DNA of 64,000 bases from an uncultured Halomonas sp. (GTDB taxonomy: Bacteria > Pseudomonadota > Gammaproteobacteria > Pseudomonadales > Halomonadaceae): contig NZ_CANMVL010000011.1 of NCBI RefSeq assembly GCF_947501415.1, forward strand, positions 1-64,000, given 5' to 3'. Under the pieces are notes generated by a model, which made no database searches, was not told where the DNA came from, and saw only the letters and a list, made by a program, of their open reading frames with translations. Positions 20,398 through 28,198 of the stretch are shown piece by piece. Both the position numbers and the translations under genes were made by a program. Positions within the stretch are counted from its first letter, which is position 1. Each line of letters opens with the position of its first letter.

Positions 20398-20985
20398 TCA
20401 TACTTCCAGCGGATACTCCTCGCCGATCACCGCCGGATCGAAGGGCTGACGAGAGAACACACGCCTCAGCATGGGCTCGAAGTGTTCGAGCGGAGGCGTC
20501 GGATAGTCCGGATCGAACGCGGCCTGGTCGTAGCGCTCACAGAAGTCGACGCAGGTCTGGTACCAGGGGTGGTCCTTGTAACGGTCGCGCTCGTGGGGAT
20601 CTTCGCCGAAGTGGTGCGCGTAATAGACTTTCTGGAAGAGGCCATGGTGATGAATGACCCAGGTGACCTCGGCACGCACATAGGGACGAATGATGGCGGC
20701 CGCCAGCTGAGAGTGATTGTAGGGGGCCAGCTCATCGCCCAGATCGTGCAGCAGGGCCGCCACGATCATGTCCTCATCGGCACCATCGGCCTCGGCGCGT
20801 GCCGCCGACTGCAATGAATGCTCCAGCCGAGTGACCTGATAGCCGCTCAGGGTGTTCTCCAGCTGGCGCAGGGCGTTGAGCAGACGGTCGACCAACCCCT
20901 GGTTGAAGGTGTCTTCCAGCTGCTCCAGGAAGACATACTCCTCCCGGGTGCCGTCTTTCATCTGGCGAAATGTGACCTGTTCCAT
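20398..20985 (-). CDS. HD-domain protein, candidate mixed-valence diiron oxygenase (TmpB/PhnZ-like)
   Basis: 195 aa. It carries an HD-type metal site: His56 (in RLEHSLQSA), His80-Asp81 (ALLHDLGDE), His91, one of His112-114 (VIHHHG) and Asp153 (CERYDQAAFDPDY). The order resembles PhnZ, myo-inositol oxygenase and TmpB, small HD proteins that are diiron oxygenases rather than phosphohydrolases. Its ATG directly abuts the stop of a BBOX-like oxygenase (TGAATG), the same partnership as TmpA-TmpB, where the second enzyme cleaves the C-P bond of hydroxylated 2-trimethylaminoethylphosphonate to glycine betaine. The substrate here is an inference; no other phosphonate gene is in the window. Confidence 0.65.
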   Translation of the reverse strand: MEQVTFRQMKDGTREEYVFLEQLEDTFNQGLVDRLLNALRQLENTLSGYQVTRLEHSLQSAARAEADGADEDMIVAALLHDLGDELAPYNHSQLAAAIIRPYVRAEVTWVIHHHGLFQKVYYAHHFGEDPHERDRYKDHPWYQTCVDFCERYDQAAFDPDYPTPPLEHFEPMLRRVFSRQPFDPAVIGEEYPLEV

Positions 20986-22128
20986 TCAGGCAACCTCCTC
21001 GATGGATGCGTGGGTCTTCAAGAGGCTGGCAAATCGTTCCCGCGGGCCATCGGCATCCAGATAGCAGCCCTGCAGGTGGCGGTGCCCCTCGTTACTGTCA
21101 TAGCTGGTGCGACCGTGCAGCACGCGGCTGTTGTCGAACAGCATCAACTCGCCGGCACCGAGGGCAAAGCGCACCTCATAGGCCGGGTCGGCCAGCAGTT
21201 CGCCGAGCCGCTGGCGGGCACGGTGGAACAGCCGGGTCTGGGCGTCGGACAACAGCGGCAGAGCATCCAGACGCGGGCTGTAATGGACACCGGTCGGATG
21301 GCCGTCATCGTCGGTCTGGATCATGGTGCGCTGGGTGACCAGCCGGGTGCCGGCGTCGACGAAGCGAAAGCGCACCGGTATCTGCTTGAGCAGTTCATAG
21401 CCGTCCGGCATTTCCTGGCGCAGCTGCTCGAGGACCTTGAGGCTGTCGGCCAGGGTGGAGAGGCCACCGGTGGTCTCGTTGACCAGGCAGTGTAGCAGCT
21501 GGATGCCGGGTACCGGATCGCGATAGGGATTGTCGGTATGGGGGCCCAGCGCCACGCTGCGGTAGGCGAGGTCATTGCCGCTGGGGCGGGAGTAGACCTC
21601 GAAATAGCGGCCAAAATTGGTTTCCTTGACGTAGCCGAAGTGACTGCCGACCTGCAGGATGCGTTCAGGGTCGGTGGGCACGCCATACAGCACGATATAC
21701 CCCCGCCGCAGATAGGCATCTAGGGAAGCCTGAAAATAGGCGGGGTCGTTGAGCACTCGGTTCCAGTCGAAACGCATCTGTTGCGGCGCCAGCGTGGCAT
21801 CCCAGGGCTCGGCGACCGGAAAGAGATCGGTCTCGCCCAGCTCATCGCCCAGGGTGCTCAGGTCGTAGGTCTCGCGATGGCCATCGCTGAAGGTGAGATC
21901 CACCCGTTGCTCGCCCACCCGTACAGCCCGGACAAGCGTCAGGTCGGCGTCGATGGCGTGAGAGTCGAACAGCCGCTGCTGGGTCATGCCCTCCAACTGG
22001 TCAGGGGCCTGAGTGCGCTCACGTAGCCACAGCGGACTGAGTTCATGGGACTGCCCACCATCCTCGATGACAACGGCGGGCGGCTGTTCATGAATGAGAA
22101 AGGTGTAACGGCGGGAAATGGGCTGCAT
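20986..22128 (-). CDS. Fe(II)/2-oxoglutarate oxygenase, gamma-butyrobetaine hydroxylase-like (TmpA-like)
   Basis: 380 aa from the ATG at 22128. The C-terminal TauD/TfdA jelly roll has the iron ligands His197 and Asp199 (GPHTDNPYRDP) and His338 (VLHGRTSY), and the 2-oxoglutarate Arg near 350 (HRHLQGCYLD). The N-terminal domain resembles BBOX (PLWLRERTQAP... QRLFDSH) but contains no Cys before residue about 214, so the zinc site of human BBOX1 is missing. It is immediately followed by the HD-type oxygenase gene, suggesting a two-step oxidation of a trimethylamino compound. Gamma-butyrobetaine or another betaine is the alternative substrate. Confidence 0.75.
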   Translation of the reverse strand: MQPISRRYTFLIHEQPPAVVIEDGGQSHELSPLWLRERTQAPDQLEGMTQQRLFDSHAIDADLTLVRAVRVGEQRVDLTFSDGHRETYDLSTLGDELGETDLFPVAEPWDATLAPQQMRFDWNRVLNDPAYFQASLDAYLRRGYIVLYGVPTDPERILQVGSHFGYVKETNFGRYFEVYSRPSGNDLAYRSVALGPHTDNPYRDPVPGIQLLHCLVNETTGGLSTLADSLKVLEQLRQEMPDGYELLKQIPVRFRFVDAGTRLVTQRTMIQTDDDGHPTGVHYSPRLDALPLLSDAQTRLFHRARQRLGELLADPAYEVRFALGAGELMLFDNSRVLHGRTSYDSNEGHRHLQGCYLDADGPRERFASLLKTHASIEEVA

Positions 22129-22431
22129 CGTCAGGCTCCGGTTGCGGGCAGTTAACCGGCATGCATGCTGCAGAACCCGACGACAGCCGAGTAGAGGCGA
22201 AGCCTTATTCACCGCCATGCATTTTTCTTATACCCCTCTGTTGGTTGCGAATAGGCGGGCCCGTCTCCCTTCGACCCAGGGCTTGTTGCAGGCCCCCTGT
22301 CGAGCTGGCCGACCTCCATCCTGAACACCGTCTTCCATCCTGAACAAGAGAGGCGCGTTGATGCAGCACACTTGGCCCGGGGGAGGCCAGCCTCTAGGCT
22401 CGAAGCATTTCCCTCCTTGCCTGGTTCCCAC
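22129..22431. other. Divergent intergenic region with a 13-bp direct repeat
   Basis: 303 bp between the 2-oxoglutarate oxygenase gene (minus) and the DUF3422 gene (plus). It holds two copies of TCCATCCTGAACA (22315-22327 and 22334-22346, period 19). No promoter pair is convincing, and I see no gene. Confidence 0.55.
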
Positions 22432-23664
22432 ATGCACCCACAACGCGCCCGACTGCATAACGAGCTTCACGCTCGGCCCTCGATCTACTTCGAGGAGCCA
22501 GCGCACATTCACCACTACGCCTTCCTCGATGGCGACGGCATTGCCACTGACATCCTCGACCGGATCGCAGAGGCGGTCGGCAGGACCCCCGACTCCGAAG
22601 CGGCTCAGGAGATCCTGAATTTCGGTGACCAGACGCTGAAATGGGAGCGCCACACCGAGTTCTTCACCCTCACCCTATTGGTCCCCAAGTCCGCGCGAGG
22701 CGAGCCCTGGCCGTCGCCCCCGCCGCTGCTGGCGGAGATCACCGCCGCACACAGCCGTAAGCTCATCAATGCCAGCCTGGTCCTGGTGGAGGCGGAGGCT
22801 GACTGGGGTGGCGACCCCAGGGCCTACGGCTTTCGCGACCCTGCCGGTTCCAGCGTGGGGGATGGAGACGCCACCGTATGGAGCGATTTCCGGCTCACGG
22901 CGGACGGAGTCAACCGGCTGATGCTGGTCAACCGCGGCCTCAACGCCTTTCGCCTGGGGCGCACGACCCGGCGCCTCCTGGAGATCGAGACATACCGCAT
23001 GATGGCTTCGCTGGCGCTACCAATGGCCAAGAAGATGAGCCTCGAGCTACGCGACCACGAGCTCGAGCTCGGCAAGCTCTCGGAGCGTAACACCGAGGAC
23101 GCCGAAGCAAGCTCCCGTCCGCTTCTGGCGGCCATCTCCGAGCTTTCGGCCAGACTTGAGCGCTCGGGTGCCCGATCGCGCCAGCGCTTCAGCGCCACCG
23201 AGGCCTATGCGCGGATCGTCTTCAACCGCATCGAAGAGCTACGCGAGGAGCGCCTCGACGACCGCCCCCGACTGGGGACCTTCATCCTGCGACGCTTTCG
23301 GCCAACGGTTCACTACTGTGCCGCTATCAATCGGCGCCAGGAGAGTCTCGCGGAGAGTGTTGCACGGCTCAATGACCTGATCAGAACCCGTGCCCAGGTG
23401 GAGATAGAAGAGCAGAACTCCGAGATCCTGCAGAGCCTCAACGAACGCACCAACAGTCAGCTGAAGATACAGAAGGCTGTCGAGGGGCTGTCGATCATCG
23501 TCATCAGCTACTACCTCTTCAGCCTGTTCAAGCTGGGGCTGCAGAGCCTGAATGCCCTTGGCGTGGTCATAGCACCTGGCGTCGCCGCCGCCATCCTGGG
23601 GCCCCTGGGGCTGGGGATCATCGGCTTTCTGGCGTGGAGAATTCAACGCGTCAAGAATCACTGA
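22432..23664 (+). CDS. DUF3422 family membrane-anchored protein
   Basis: 410 aa from the ATG at 22432 (MHPQRARLHNELHARP), the usual DUF3422 start; an upstream in-frame ATG adds 20 residues with no family match. The long cytosolic part contains the family-like blocks ELHARPSIYF and LVNRGLNAFRLGRTTRRLLEIETYR, with charged, partly coiled helices from about 190 to 355. Two hydrophobic helices at the C-terminus (about 355-375 and 378-402) anchor it. Function unknown; the family is common in proteobacteria. Confidence 0.85.
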   Translation: MHPQRARLHNELHARPSIYFEEPAHIHHYAFLDGDGIATDILDRIAEAVGRTPDSEAAQEILNFGDQTLKWERHTEFFTLTLLVPKSARGEPWPSPPPLLAEITAAHSRKLINASLVLVEAEADWGGDPRAYGFRDPAGSSVGDGDATVWSDFRLTADGVNRLMLVNRGLNAFRLGRTTRRLLEIETYRMMASLALPMAKKMSLELRDHELELGKLSERNTEDAEASSRPLLAAISELSARLERSGARSRQRFSATEAYARIVFNRIEELREERLDDRPRLGTFILRRFRPTVHYCAAINRRQESLAESVARLNDLIRTRAQVEIEEQNSEILQSLNERTNSQLKIQKAVEGLSIIVISYYLFSLFKLGLQSLNALGVVIAPGVAAAILGPLGLGIIGFLAWRIQRVKNH

Positions 23665-23684
23665 TTCGAAAGACAGAGGTTCGC

Positions 23685-23696
23685 GGGGGGGGGGGG
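23685..23696. repeat. Homopolymer of 12 G residues
   Basis: A run of twelve G lies 20 bp after the DUF3422 stop and 32 bp before the dipeptidase stop, between convergent genes. Its length is prone to slippage or sequencing error. It is not in a coding frame or promoter that I can see. Confidence 0.8.
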
Positions 23697-23728
23697 TTCC
23701 AGGCAAGATAACCTCTTCTCCACTCGCC

Positions 23729-24487
23729 TTACAGCTGCTTGCGCCAGCGACTCTCGACGGTATCCAGCTCGGCGGGCCCGTAGATCGCCTTGTCGTGCTG
23801 ACCGTAATGGGCCCAGAGCTGGTCGCCGGCATCGAAGTGCCACCACTCGCTGGGCAGGTTGGTGAAACCGGCCTTGCGCATCATCGTGTATAGCAGCCGA
23901 CGATTGGCGCGCACCCGACGCTGCAGCTCCGTCGGTTTTTCCAGGGTCTCGTAGTAGGCGGTATGCGAGGCCGGTACGGCCTCATCGAAGAGCGTGCCCA
24001 TATCGAGGGGCAGTCCATCGCCATCGCTCAGGGTGACATCCACCGCCCCTCCGGTCAGATGAGGGCTGGGCGCTGCAGGGTCATCGCTGGGCACCGAGAC
24101 GAACTCCCGGGTGCGGGTGAGAAGCTCCTCTTCTGCGAGCTCGGGATGACGCCCACGAATCGCTTCCTGCAGAGTATCGAAGAGATACTGCTGAACCCTC
24201 CATGGCCGCCAGCCATCCAGGATGATCAGCCCCATGTCCTCCGGCAGGGCTCGCGCCACTTCGAGCAGGCGCCGATACACCCCTTCCCGTACGTAGCACT
24301 CATTGATCGCGCCCGGCAGGCCCTGCTTGGCGTACACCGGGAAGACCTTGATCGGTGCCGGTGCCAGGCTGAGCGGGATCAACGGCTCGTCGCTCCCTTC
24401 GATGGGTATCCGGCTCAGCACCGGCCAGTCGGGGCCGGGCGCCTCGGGGATCGGTACAGCGGTCAGCCGTGAGAGGGAGTCGGTCAT
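23729..24487 (-). CDS. ddpX: D-alanyl-D-alanine dipeptidase (VanX/DdpX family)
   Basis: 252 aa from the ATG at 24487; a TTG 12 nt upstream is possible but would overlap dctM. The zinc dipeptidase motifs are complete: SPHLTGGAVDVTL (His and Asp ligands), SEWWHFD (catalytic Glu, His ligand) and the Arg in DGWRPWRVQ. The enzyme hydrolyses D-Ala-D-Ala to free D-Ala. No signal peptide, so it acts in the cytosol. It starts 4 nt after the dctM stop, so it is very likely the last gene of the dctPQM operon, which suggests the TRAP system imports a dipeptide or D-amino-acid compound (inference). Confidence 0.9.
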   Translation of the reverse strand: MTDSLSRLTAVPIPEAPGPDWPVLSRIPIEGSDEPLIPLSLAPAPIKVFPVYAKQGLPGAINECYVREGVYRRLLEVARALPEDMGLIILDGWRPWRVQQYLFDTLQEAIRGRHPELAEEELLTRTREFVSVPSDDPAAPSPHLTGGAVDVTLSDGDGLPLDMGTLFDEAVPASHTAYYETLEKPTELQRRVRANRRLLYTMMRKAGFTNLPSEWWHFDAGDQLWAHYGQHDKAIYGPAELDTVESRWRKQL

Positions 24488-24491
24488 GGGA

Positions 24492-25769
24492 CTATCCAAG
24501 CAGCGAGGGAAGCCAGAGCGTGAGCCCGGGGAAGAGGATCAGCAACAGCAACACCAGCACCGCCGTGATCACGAACGGCCAGATGGTGCGAAACAGCGAC
24601 ACGATCTCCAGACGGCTGACCGCGGCCGCGACGAACACGCAGGCCCCCATGGGCGGGGTGATCAGGGCGATGGTGATATTGAGGGTGATGATGATGCCCA
24701 GATGCACGGGGTCGATCCCGGCCATCATCGCCACGGGGGAGAAGATCGGCGTCAGCAGCATCAGCGCCGACACCTCTTCCATGAACATGCCGGTCACGAA
24801 GGTGATCGCGCTGAGCATCAGCAGGATCACCATCGGCCGGTCGATATAGGGGTCAAGCAGCGCGACGAACTGATTGGGCACCTGGGCATAGGAGAGCAAC
24901 CAGCTGATGGTGGCCGAGGCGGCCATGATCATGAAGATGGCCGAGGTCAGGCGGGTGGTATCGACGATGGCCTTCCACAGATCGGCCAGGCGGAGCTTCC
25001 CCAGCAGCGCGCCACATAGCGCGACATAGAGGACGGTCAGCGCCGCGGACTCCGTGGGGGTGACGAAGCCCAGGACGATCCCCGCCACGATGATAAAGGG
25101 AGCGACCAGAGCCGGGAGCGCCCCCACCGCCGTTACCATCAGCTCACCTGCGCCGGGCAGGCCACCACGCTTCTGCAGGCCCACGCGCCAGGCATACAGG
25201 GCATTCATGCCCATGAACGCGACCCCCAGCAGCAGACCGGGAATCACGCCGGCAAGGAACAGGTCACCCACCGAGGTGTTGGTCAGCGAGGCGTAGAGGA
25301 TCATGAAGATGCTCGGTGGGATGATCGGCCCGATCAATGAACTGCCTGCCGTCAACCCGGCCGCGAAGGCCGTGGAGTACCCCTCCTTGCGCATGGGAGG
25401 CACCAGCAGCGACCCCAGCGCCGAGGTGTCGGCCACGGCCGACCCGTTGACCCCGGCAAAGAACACGCTCGACACCACGTTGACGTGCCCCATGCCCCCT
25501 CTCAGATGGCCGACCAGCAGCTTGGCGAAGGCCATCAGGCGGTCGGTGAGGCGGGTCACGTTCATCAGGTTGCCGGCCAGGATAAACAGCGGAATTGCCA
25601 TCAGCGAGAAGGCGTTGATGCCGCCGAAGAACTGCTGGGGGAGCATGCGCGGAATCATGCTCGTATCGACGAACAGGAACCCGACCAGCGAGGTGGCCAG
25701 CAGCGACACGAAAAGCGGCAGACCCAGCAGCACATGCACCAGGAAGACGGCCAGCATGGTGAGGGTCAT
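24492..25769 (-). CDS. dctM: TRAP transporter large membrane subunit (DctM)
   Basis: 425 aa from the ATG at 25769, which overlaps the dctQ stop as ATGA. About twelve hydrophobic segments with DctM family hallmarks: NAFSLMAIPLFILAGNLMN, GVNGSAVADTSALGSLLVPPM and GSSLIGPIIPPSIFMILY. It is the Na+-driven channel subunit of a tripartite ATP-independent periplasmic transporter, acting with dctQ (overlapping) and dctP (upstream). Confidence 0.93.
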   Translation of the reverse strand: MTLTMLAVFLVHVLLGLPLFVSLLATSLVGFLFVDTSMIPRMLPQQFFGGINAFSLMAIPLFILAGNLMNVTRLTDRLMAFAKLLVGHLRGGMGHVNVVSSVFFAGVNGSAVADTSALGSLLVPPMRKEGYSTAFAAGLTAGSSLIGPIIPPSIFMILYASLTNTSVGDLFLAGVIPGLLLGVAFMGMNALYAWRVGLQKRGGLPGAGELMVTAVGALPALVAPFIIVAGIVLGFVTPTESAALTVLYVALCGALLGKLRLADLWKAIVDTTRLTSAIFMIMAASATISWLLSYAQVPNQFVALLDPYIDRPMVILLMLSAITFVTGMFMEEVSALMLLTPIFSPVAMMAGIDPVHLGIIITLNITIALITPPMGACVFVAAAVSRLEIVSLFRTIWPFVITAVLVLLLLILFPGLTLWLPSLLG

Positions 25770-26272
25770 GTCGCCTCCTCCGTGGGCTCCCTGAGTGGCG
25801 CCGGCCCATACCAGAGGGCCTGCCAGGCCAGCAGGGCGAAGCCCACCGGAAGCGCCATCATCGGCACCGTTCGGCTGACTCCGAGTCCCTGACTGGTGAA
25901 CATCGAGACCGACAGCGCGTAACGGTAGCTGAAGAGGGCCGCGGCAATCGCGATGCCCAGCGTCAGCAGCCACTGATAGAGGTTCAGCAGTCGACGGAGC
26001 GGCATCGGCAGCAGACGCTCGATCAGGGCGACCCGCATATGGCCGCCTTCGATCCAGACGGCACCTGCCGCGAGCAGGACGCTGCCGATGATCAGGTAGC
26101 GGGCCAGCTCATCCGTCCAGATGGGGGCGCCACCGGCCAGGTAGCGCATGAAGACGCCGAACAGAATGATGGCCAGGTCCAGCAACAACAACGTGCCGGC
26201 CACCGTTAGCGACACACGGCGGCTGATATCCAGCACGCGAGCACTCAAGGATGGCATGAAAGGTTCCGCCAT
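25766..26272 (-). CDS. dctQ: TRAP transporter small membrane subunit (DctQ)
   Basis: 168 aa from the ATG at 26272 (MAEPFMPSLSARVL). Four hydrophobic helices and the family pattern GVFMRYLAGGAPIWTDELAR with the following EGGHMRVALIERLLP. It couples the binding protein to the DctM channel. Lies between dctP (58 bp upstream) and dctM (4-nt overlap). Confidence 0.9.
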   Translation of the reverse strand: MAEPFMPSLSARVLDISRRVSLTVAGTLLLLDLAIILFGVFMRYLAGGAPIWTDELARYLIIGSVLLAAGAVWIEGGHMRVALIERLLPMPLRRLLNLYQWLLTLGIAIAAALFSYRYALSVSMFTSQGLGVSRTVPMMALPVGFALLAWQALWYGPAPLREPTEEAT

Positions 26273-26330
26273 GATCAATGGGGCCGTGCGCAGGGCAGGC
26301 CCTGGCGGCTGCCCTGCGCCATGGGGCCGG

Positions 26331-27383
26331 CTACTCGGTCAGGTGAGTCATGCCGGCATCTTCCAGGGCCATGTCGATGAACCGGGAGTCGATATCACGC
26401 TCCTTGAGCCACTCCATGTAGGCCGGCTGCCCCAGCTCACGAAACTCGGCGAGTTCCTCCTCGGACGGCCGAATGACCTCCATGCCCTGCTCCTCGAGAT
26501 AGGCGATGCGCTCGTCCACCCTGGCCTCGTTGTCGTCACGTGCCAGCTGATTGGCCTCGGCGACCGCCTCCAGGAAGGCCTCTCGCATCTCCTCGTCCCA
26601 GCCATCGATCATCGCACCGTTGCCGACCAGAAACTGGTCCGAGTACTGAATGTTGGCCAGGGTCAGGTAGTCCTGCACCTCGTAGAGGCTGCCGAGGATG
26701 ATATACATCGGCGGGTTCATCTGGCCATCGGCGACCCCCGTGCGCAGCGCCATGTAGACCTCGGTCCAGGGGATTGGGGTACCCGAGGCGCCGAAGGCCT
26801 CATAGAGGGCCACCTGGCTGGGGTCCATGGCGCGGAAGCGCAGCCCCTCGAAATCGCTGGGTGACGAGATGGGCCGCTCATCGTTGGTGAAGGCCAAAAA
26901 GCCTCCCTCCTCGACCACGGCCAGCAACTCCAGACCGGTGCGCTCACGCAGCGCCTCTTCCACCGCCTGCCAGTACTCCCCCTCGTCGAAGAAAGTGCGT
27001 GCCGCCTCGAAGTCATCGAACAGGAACGGGATGGCACTGACGAAGACCTCGGGAACCACGGGCGACATGCCGGCGAAGGAGGCGATATTGAGGCTGGGGG
27101 TGTTCATCACCTGCTCCATGCGCTCTTCCTCCTCGCCCAGCATGCTGTTGGGGTAGAGCTTCAGTTCGAGCTCGCCACCGGTCTTCTCTTCGACCAGTTC
27201 CTTGAGGTTGGTAGCGAAGACATGGACGGCGTTCTTGTCGGGGTCCGGGGCGCCGTTGTAGCCGATGTTCACGGTGGTGGCGGCCTGCACGCTGCCGGCG
27301 AAGGCAATGCCAAGGCCCGCGGCCAGCAGCGACGCCGCCGTCAGGGAGCGAGGGGCGAGGGGGTTACGAAGGAACGGGCTCAT
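26331..27383 (-). CDS. dctP: TRAP transporter solute-binding protein (DctP)
   Basis: 350 aa from the ATG at 27383, with GGAG 6 nt upstream. The signal peptide ends near FAGSVQAA. The mature protein starts TTVNIGYNGAPDPDKN and shows DctP blocks: LKLYPNSMLGEEEERMEQV, then FEGLRFRAMDPSQVALYEAFGASGTPIPWTEVYMALRTGVADGQ given here only as landmarks around residues 165-215, where the conserved Arg that usually binds a carboxylate occurs (LRFRAM). Substrate unknown. First gene of dctP-dctQ-dctM-ddpX, 98 bp after torD on the same strand, so read-through from torECAD is possible. Confidence 0.92.
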   Translation of the reverse strand: MSPFLRNPLAPRSLTAASLLAAGLGIAFAGSVQAATTVNIGYNGAPDPDKNAVHVFATNLKELVEEKTGGELELKLYPNSMLGEEEERMEQVMNTPSLNIASFAGMSPVVPEVFVSAIPFLFDDFEAARTFFDEGEYWQAVEEALRERTGLELLAVVEEGGFLAFTNDERPISSPSDFEGLRFRAMDPSQVALYEAFGASGTPIPWTEVYMALRTGVADGQMNPPMYIILGSLYEVQDYLTLANIQYSDQFLVGNGAMIDGWDEEMREAFLEAVAEANQLARDDNEARVDERIAYLEEQGMEVIRPSEEELAEFRELGQPAYMEWLKERDIDSRFIDMALEDAGMTHLTE

Positions 27384-27481
27384 GCTGATCTCCAGTGGCT
27401 TGTTGTTGATAAAGAGTGCGGGTGAAGACGGCTGGTGAAGCCCCGGCAGCACCGGCATATCAGCAGATTAGGATTGAGCCG

Positions 27482-28198
27482 TTAACTAATCAAATCCTGC
27501 TCGGCCTCTGGAGTGGCTGCTCCCTCCGCCAGGCGATGACAGTAGGCATCGGTCAGGGCCAGCAGCCCCGGATAGAAGTCACTGACGGTCTTTACGGCGG
27601 CGCTTCTCGACACCAGCTGCGGCAGCCAACTACACAGCTCATGCTCCAGAAACGCCCCAACATCCTGACGAATCTCCTCTCGTGCGAGGCCCTCCGCCTC
27701 GGCCAGCATCTGCAGGCGGCTCGCCAGATAGTCGAGCATCACGGCCAGGTGGTCGGCAGGCTCGGCTACCTCTCTCCTGACCGCATACCCCGCCTCAGCG
27801 AGCCGGGCCTCCATTCGCTCCGCCGCCTCACCATGAAAGCCACCTTCGCCGCCTGCGTACAATGAGGCATAAGGGGGCGCACCGCTCCGCGCATCCACCA
27901 GAAACAACTCGGTGAAATCGGCCGCCAGCTCCAGGCGGGGAGCCCTGAGCATCACCAACCGTGACAGCGCCTCATCGAGGCGCGCGACCTCATGCGTCAT
28001 GCCATGGGCGTCACGAAGATAGTCAAAGAATGGGGCCGCCTCTCCGTTGCGGTAGCGCTCCAGCGAGGCGTCATCCAGCTCGGTGCCCAGAACGGTCGCC
28101 AGCCAGCGGCACAACAGGCTCTCCGACTCCCAGTCGACTGGCGAGCCGCCGTCAGTCCCCTGGCGGGCGGCAGTCAGCGGCGATGTTGACTCTCTCAT
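27482..28198 (-). CDS. torD: TorD chaperone for TMAO reductase maturation
   Basis: 238 aa, all-alpha, of the TorD/DmsD family. The landmark is the run [18 protein letters not shown] (about residue 110) and the following [20 protein letters not shown], typical of redox-enzyme maturation proteins. TorD binds the Tat signal of apo-TorA until the molybdenum cofactor is inserted. Its ATG overlaps the torA stop (ATGA), so synthesis is coupled. Confidence 0.92.
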   Translation of the reverse strand: MRESTSPLTAARQGTDGGSPVDWESESLLCRWLATVLGTELDDASLERYRNGEAAPFFDYLRDAHGMTHEVARLDEALSRLVMLRAPRLELAADFTELFLVDARSGAPPYASLYAGGEGGFHGEAAERMEARLAEAGYAVRREVAEPADHLAVMLDYLASRLQMLAEAEGLAREEIRQDVGAFLEHELCSWLPQLVSRSAAVKTVSDFYPGLLALTDAYCHRLAEGAATPEAEQDLIS

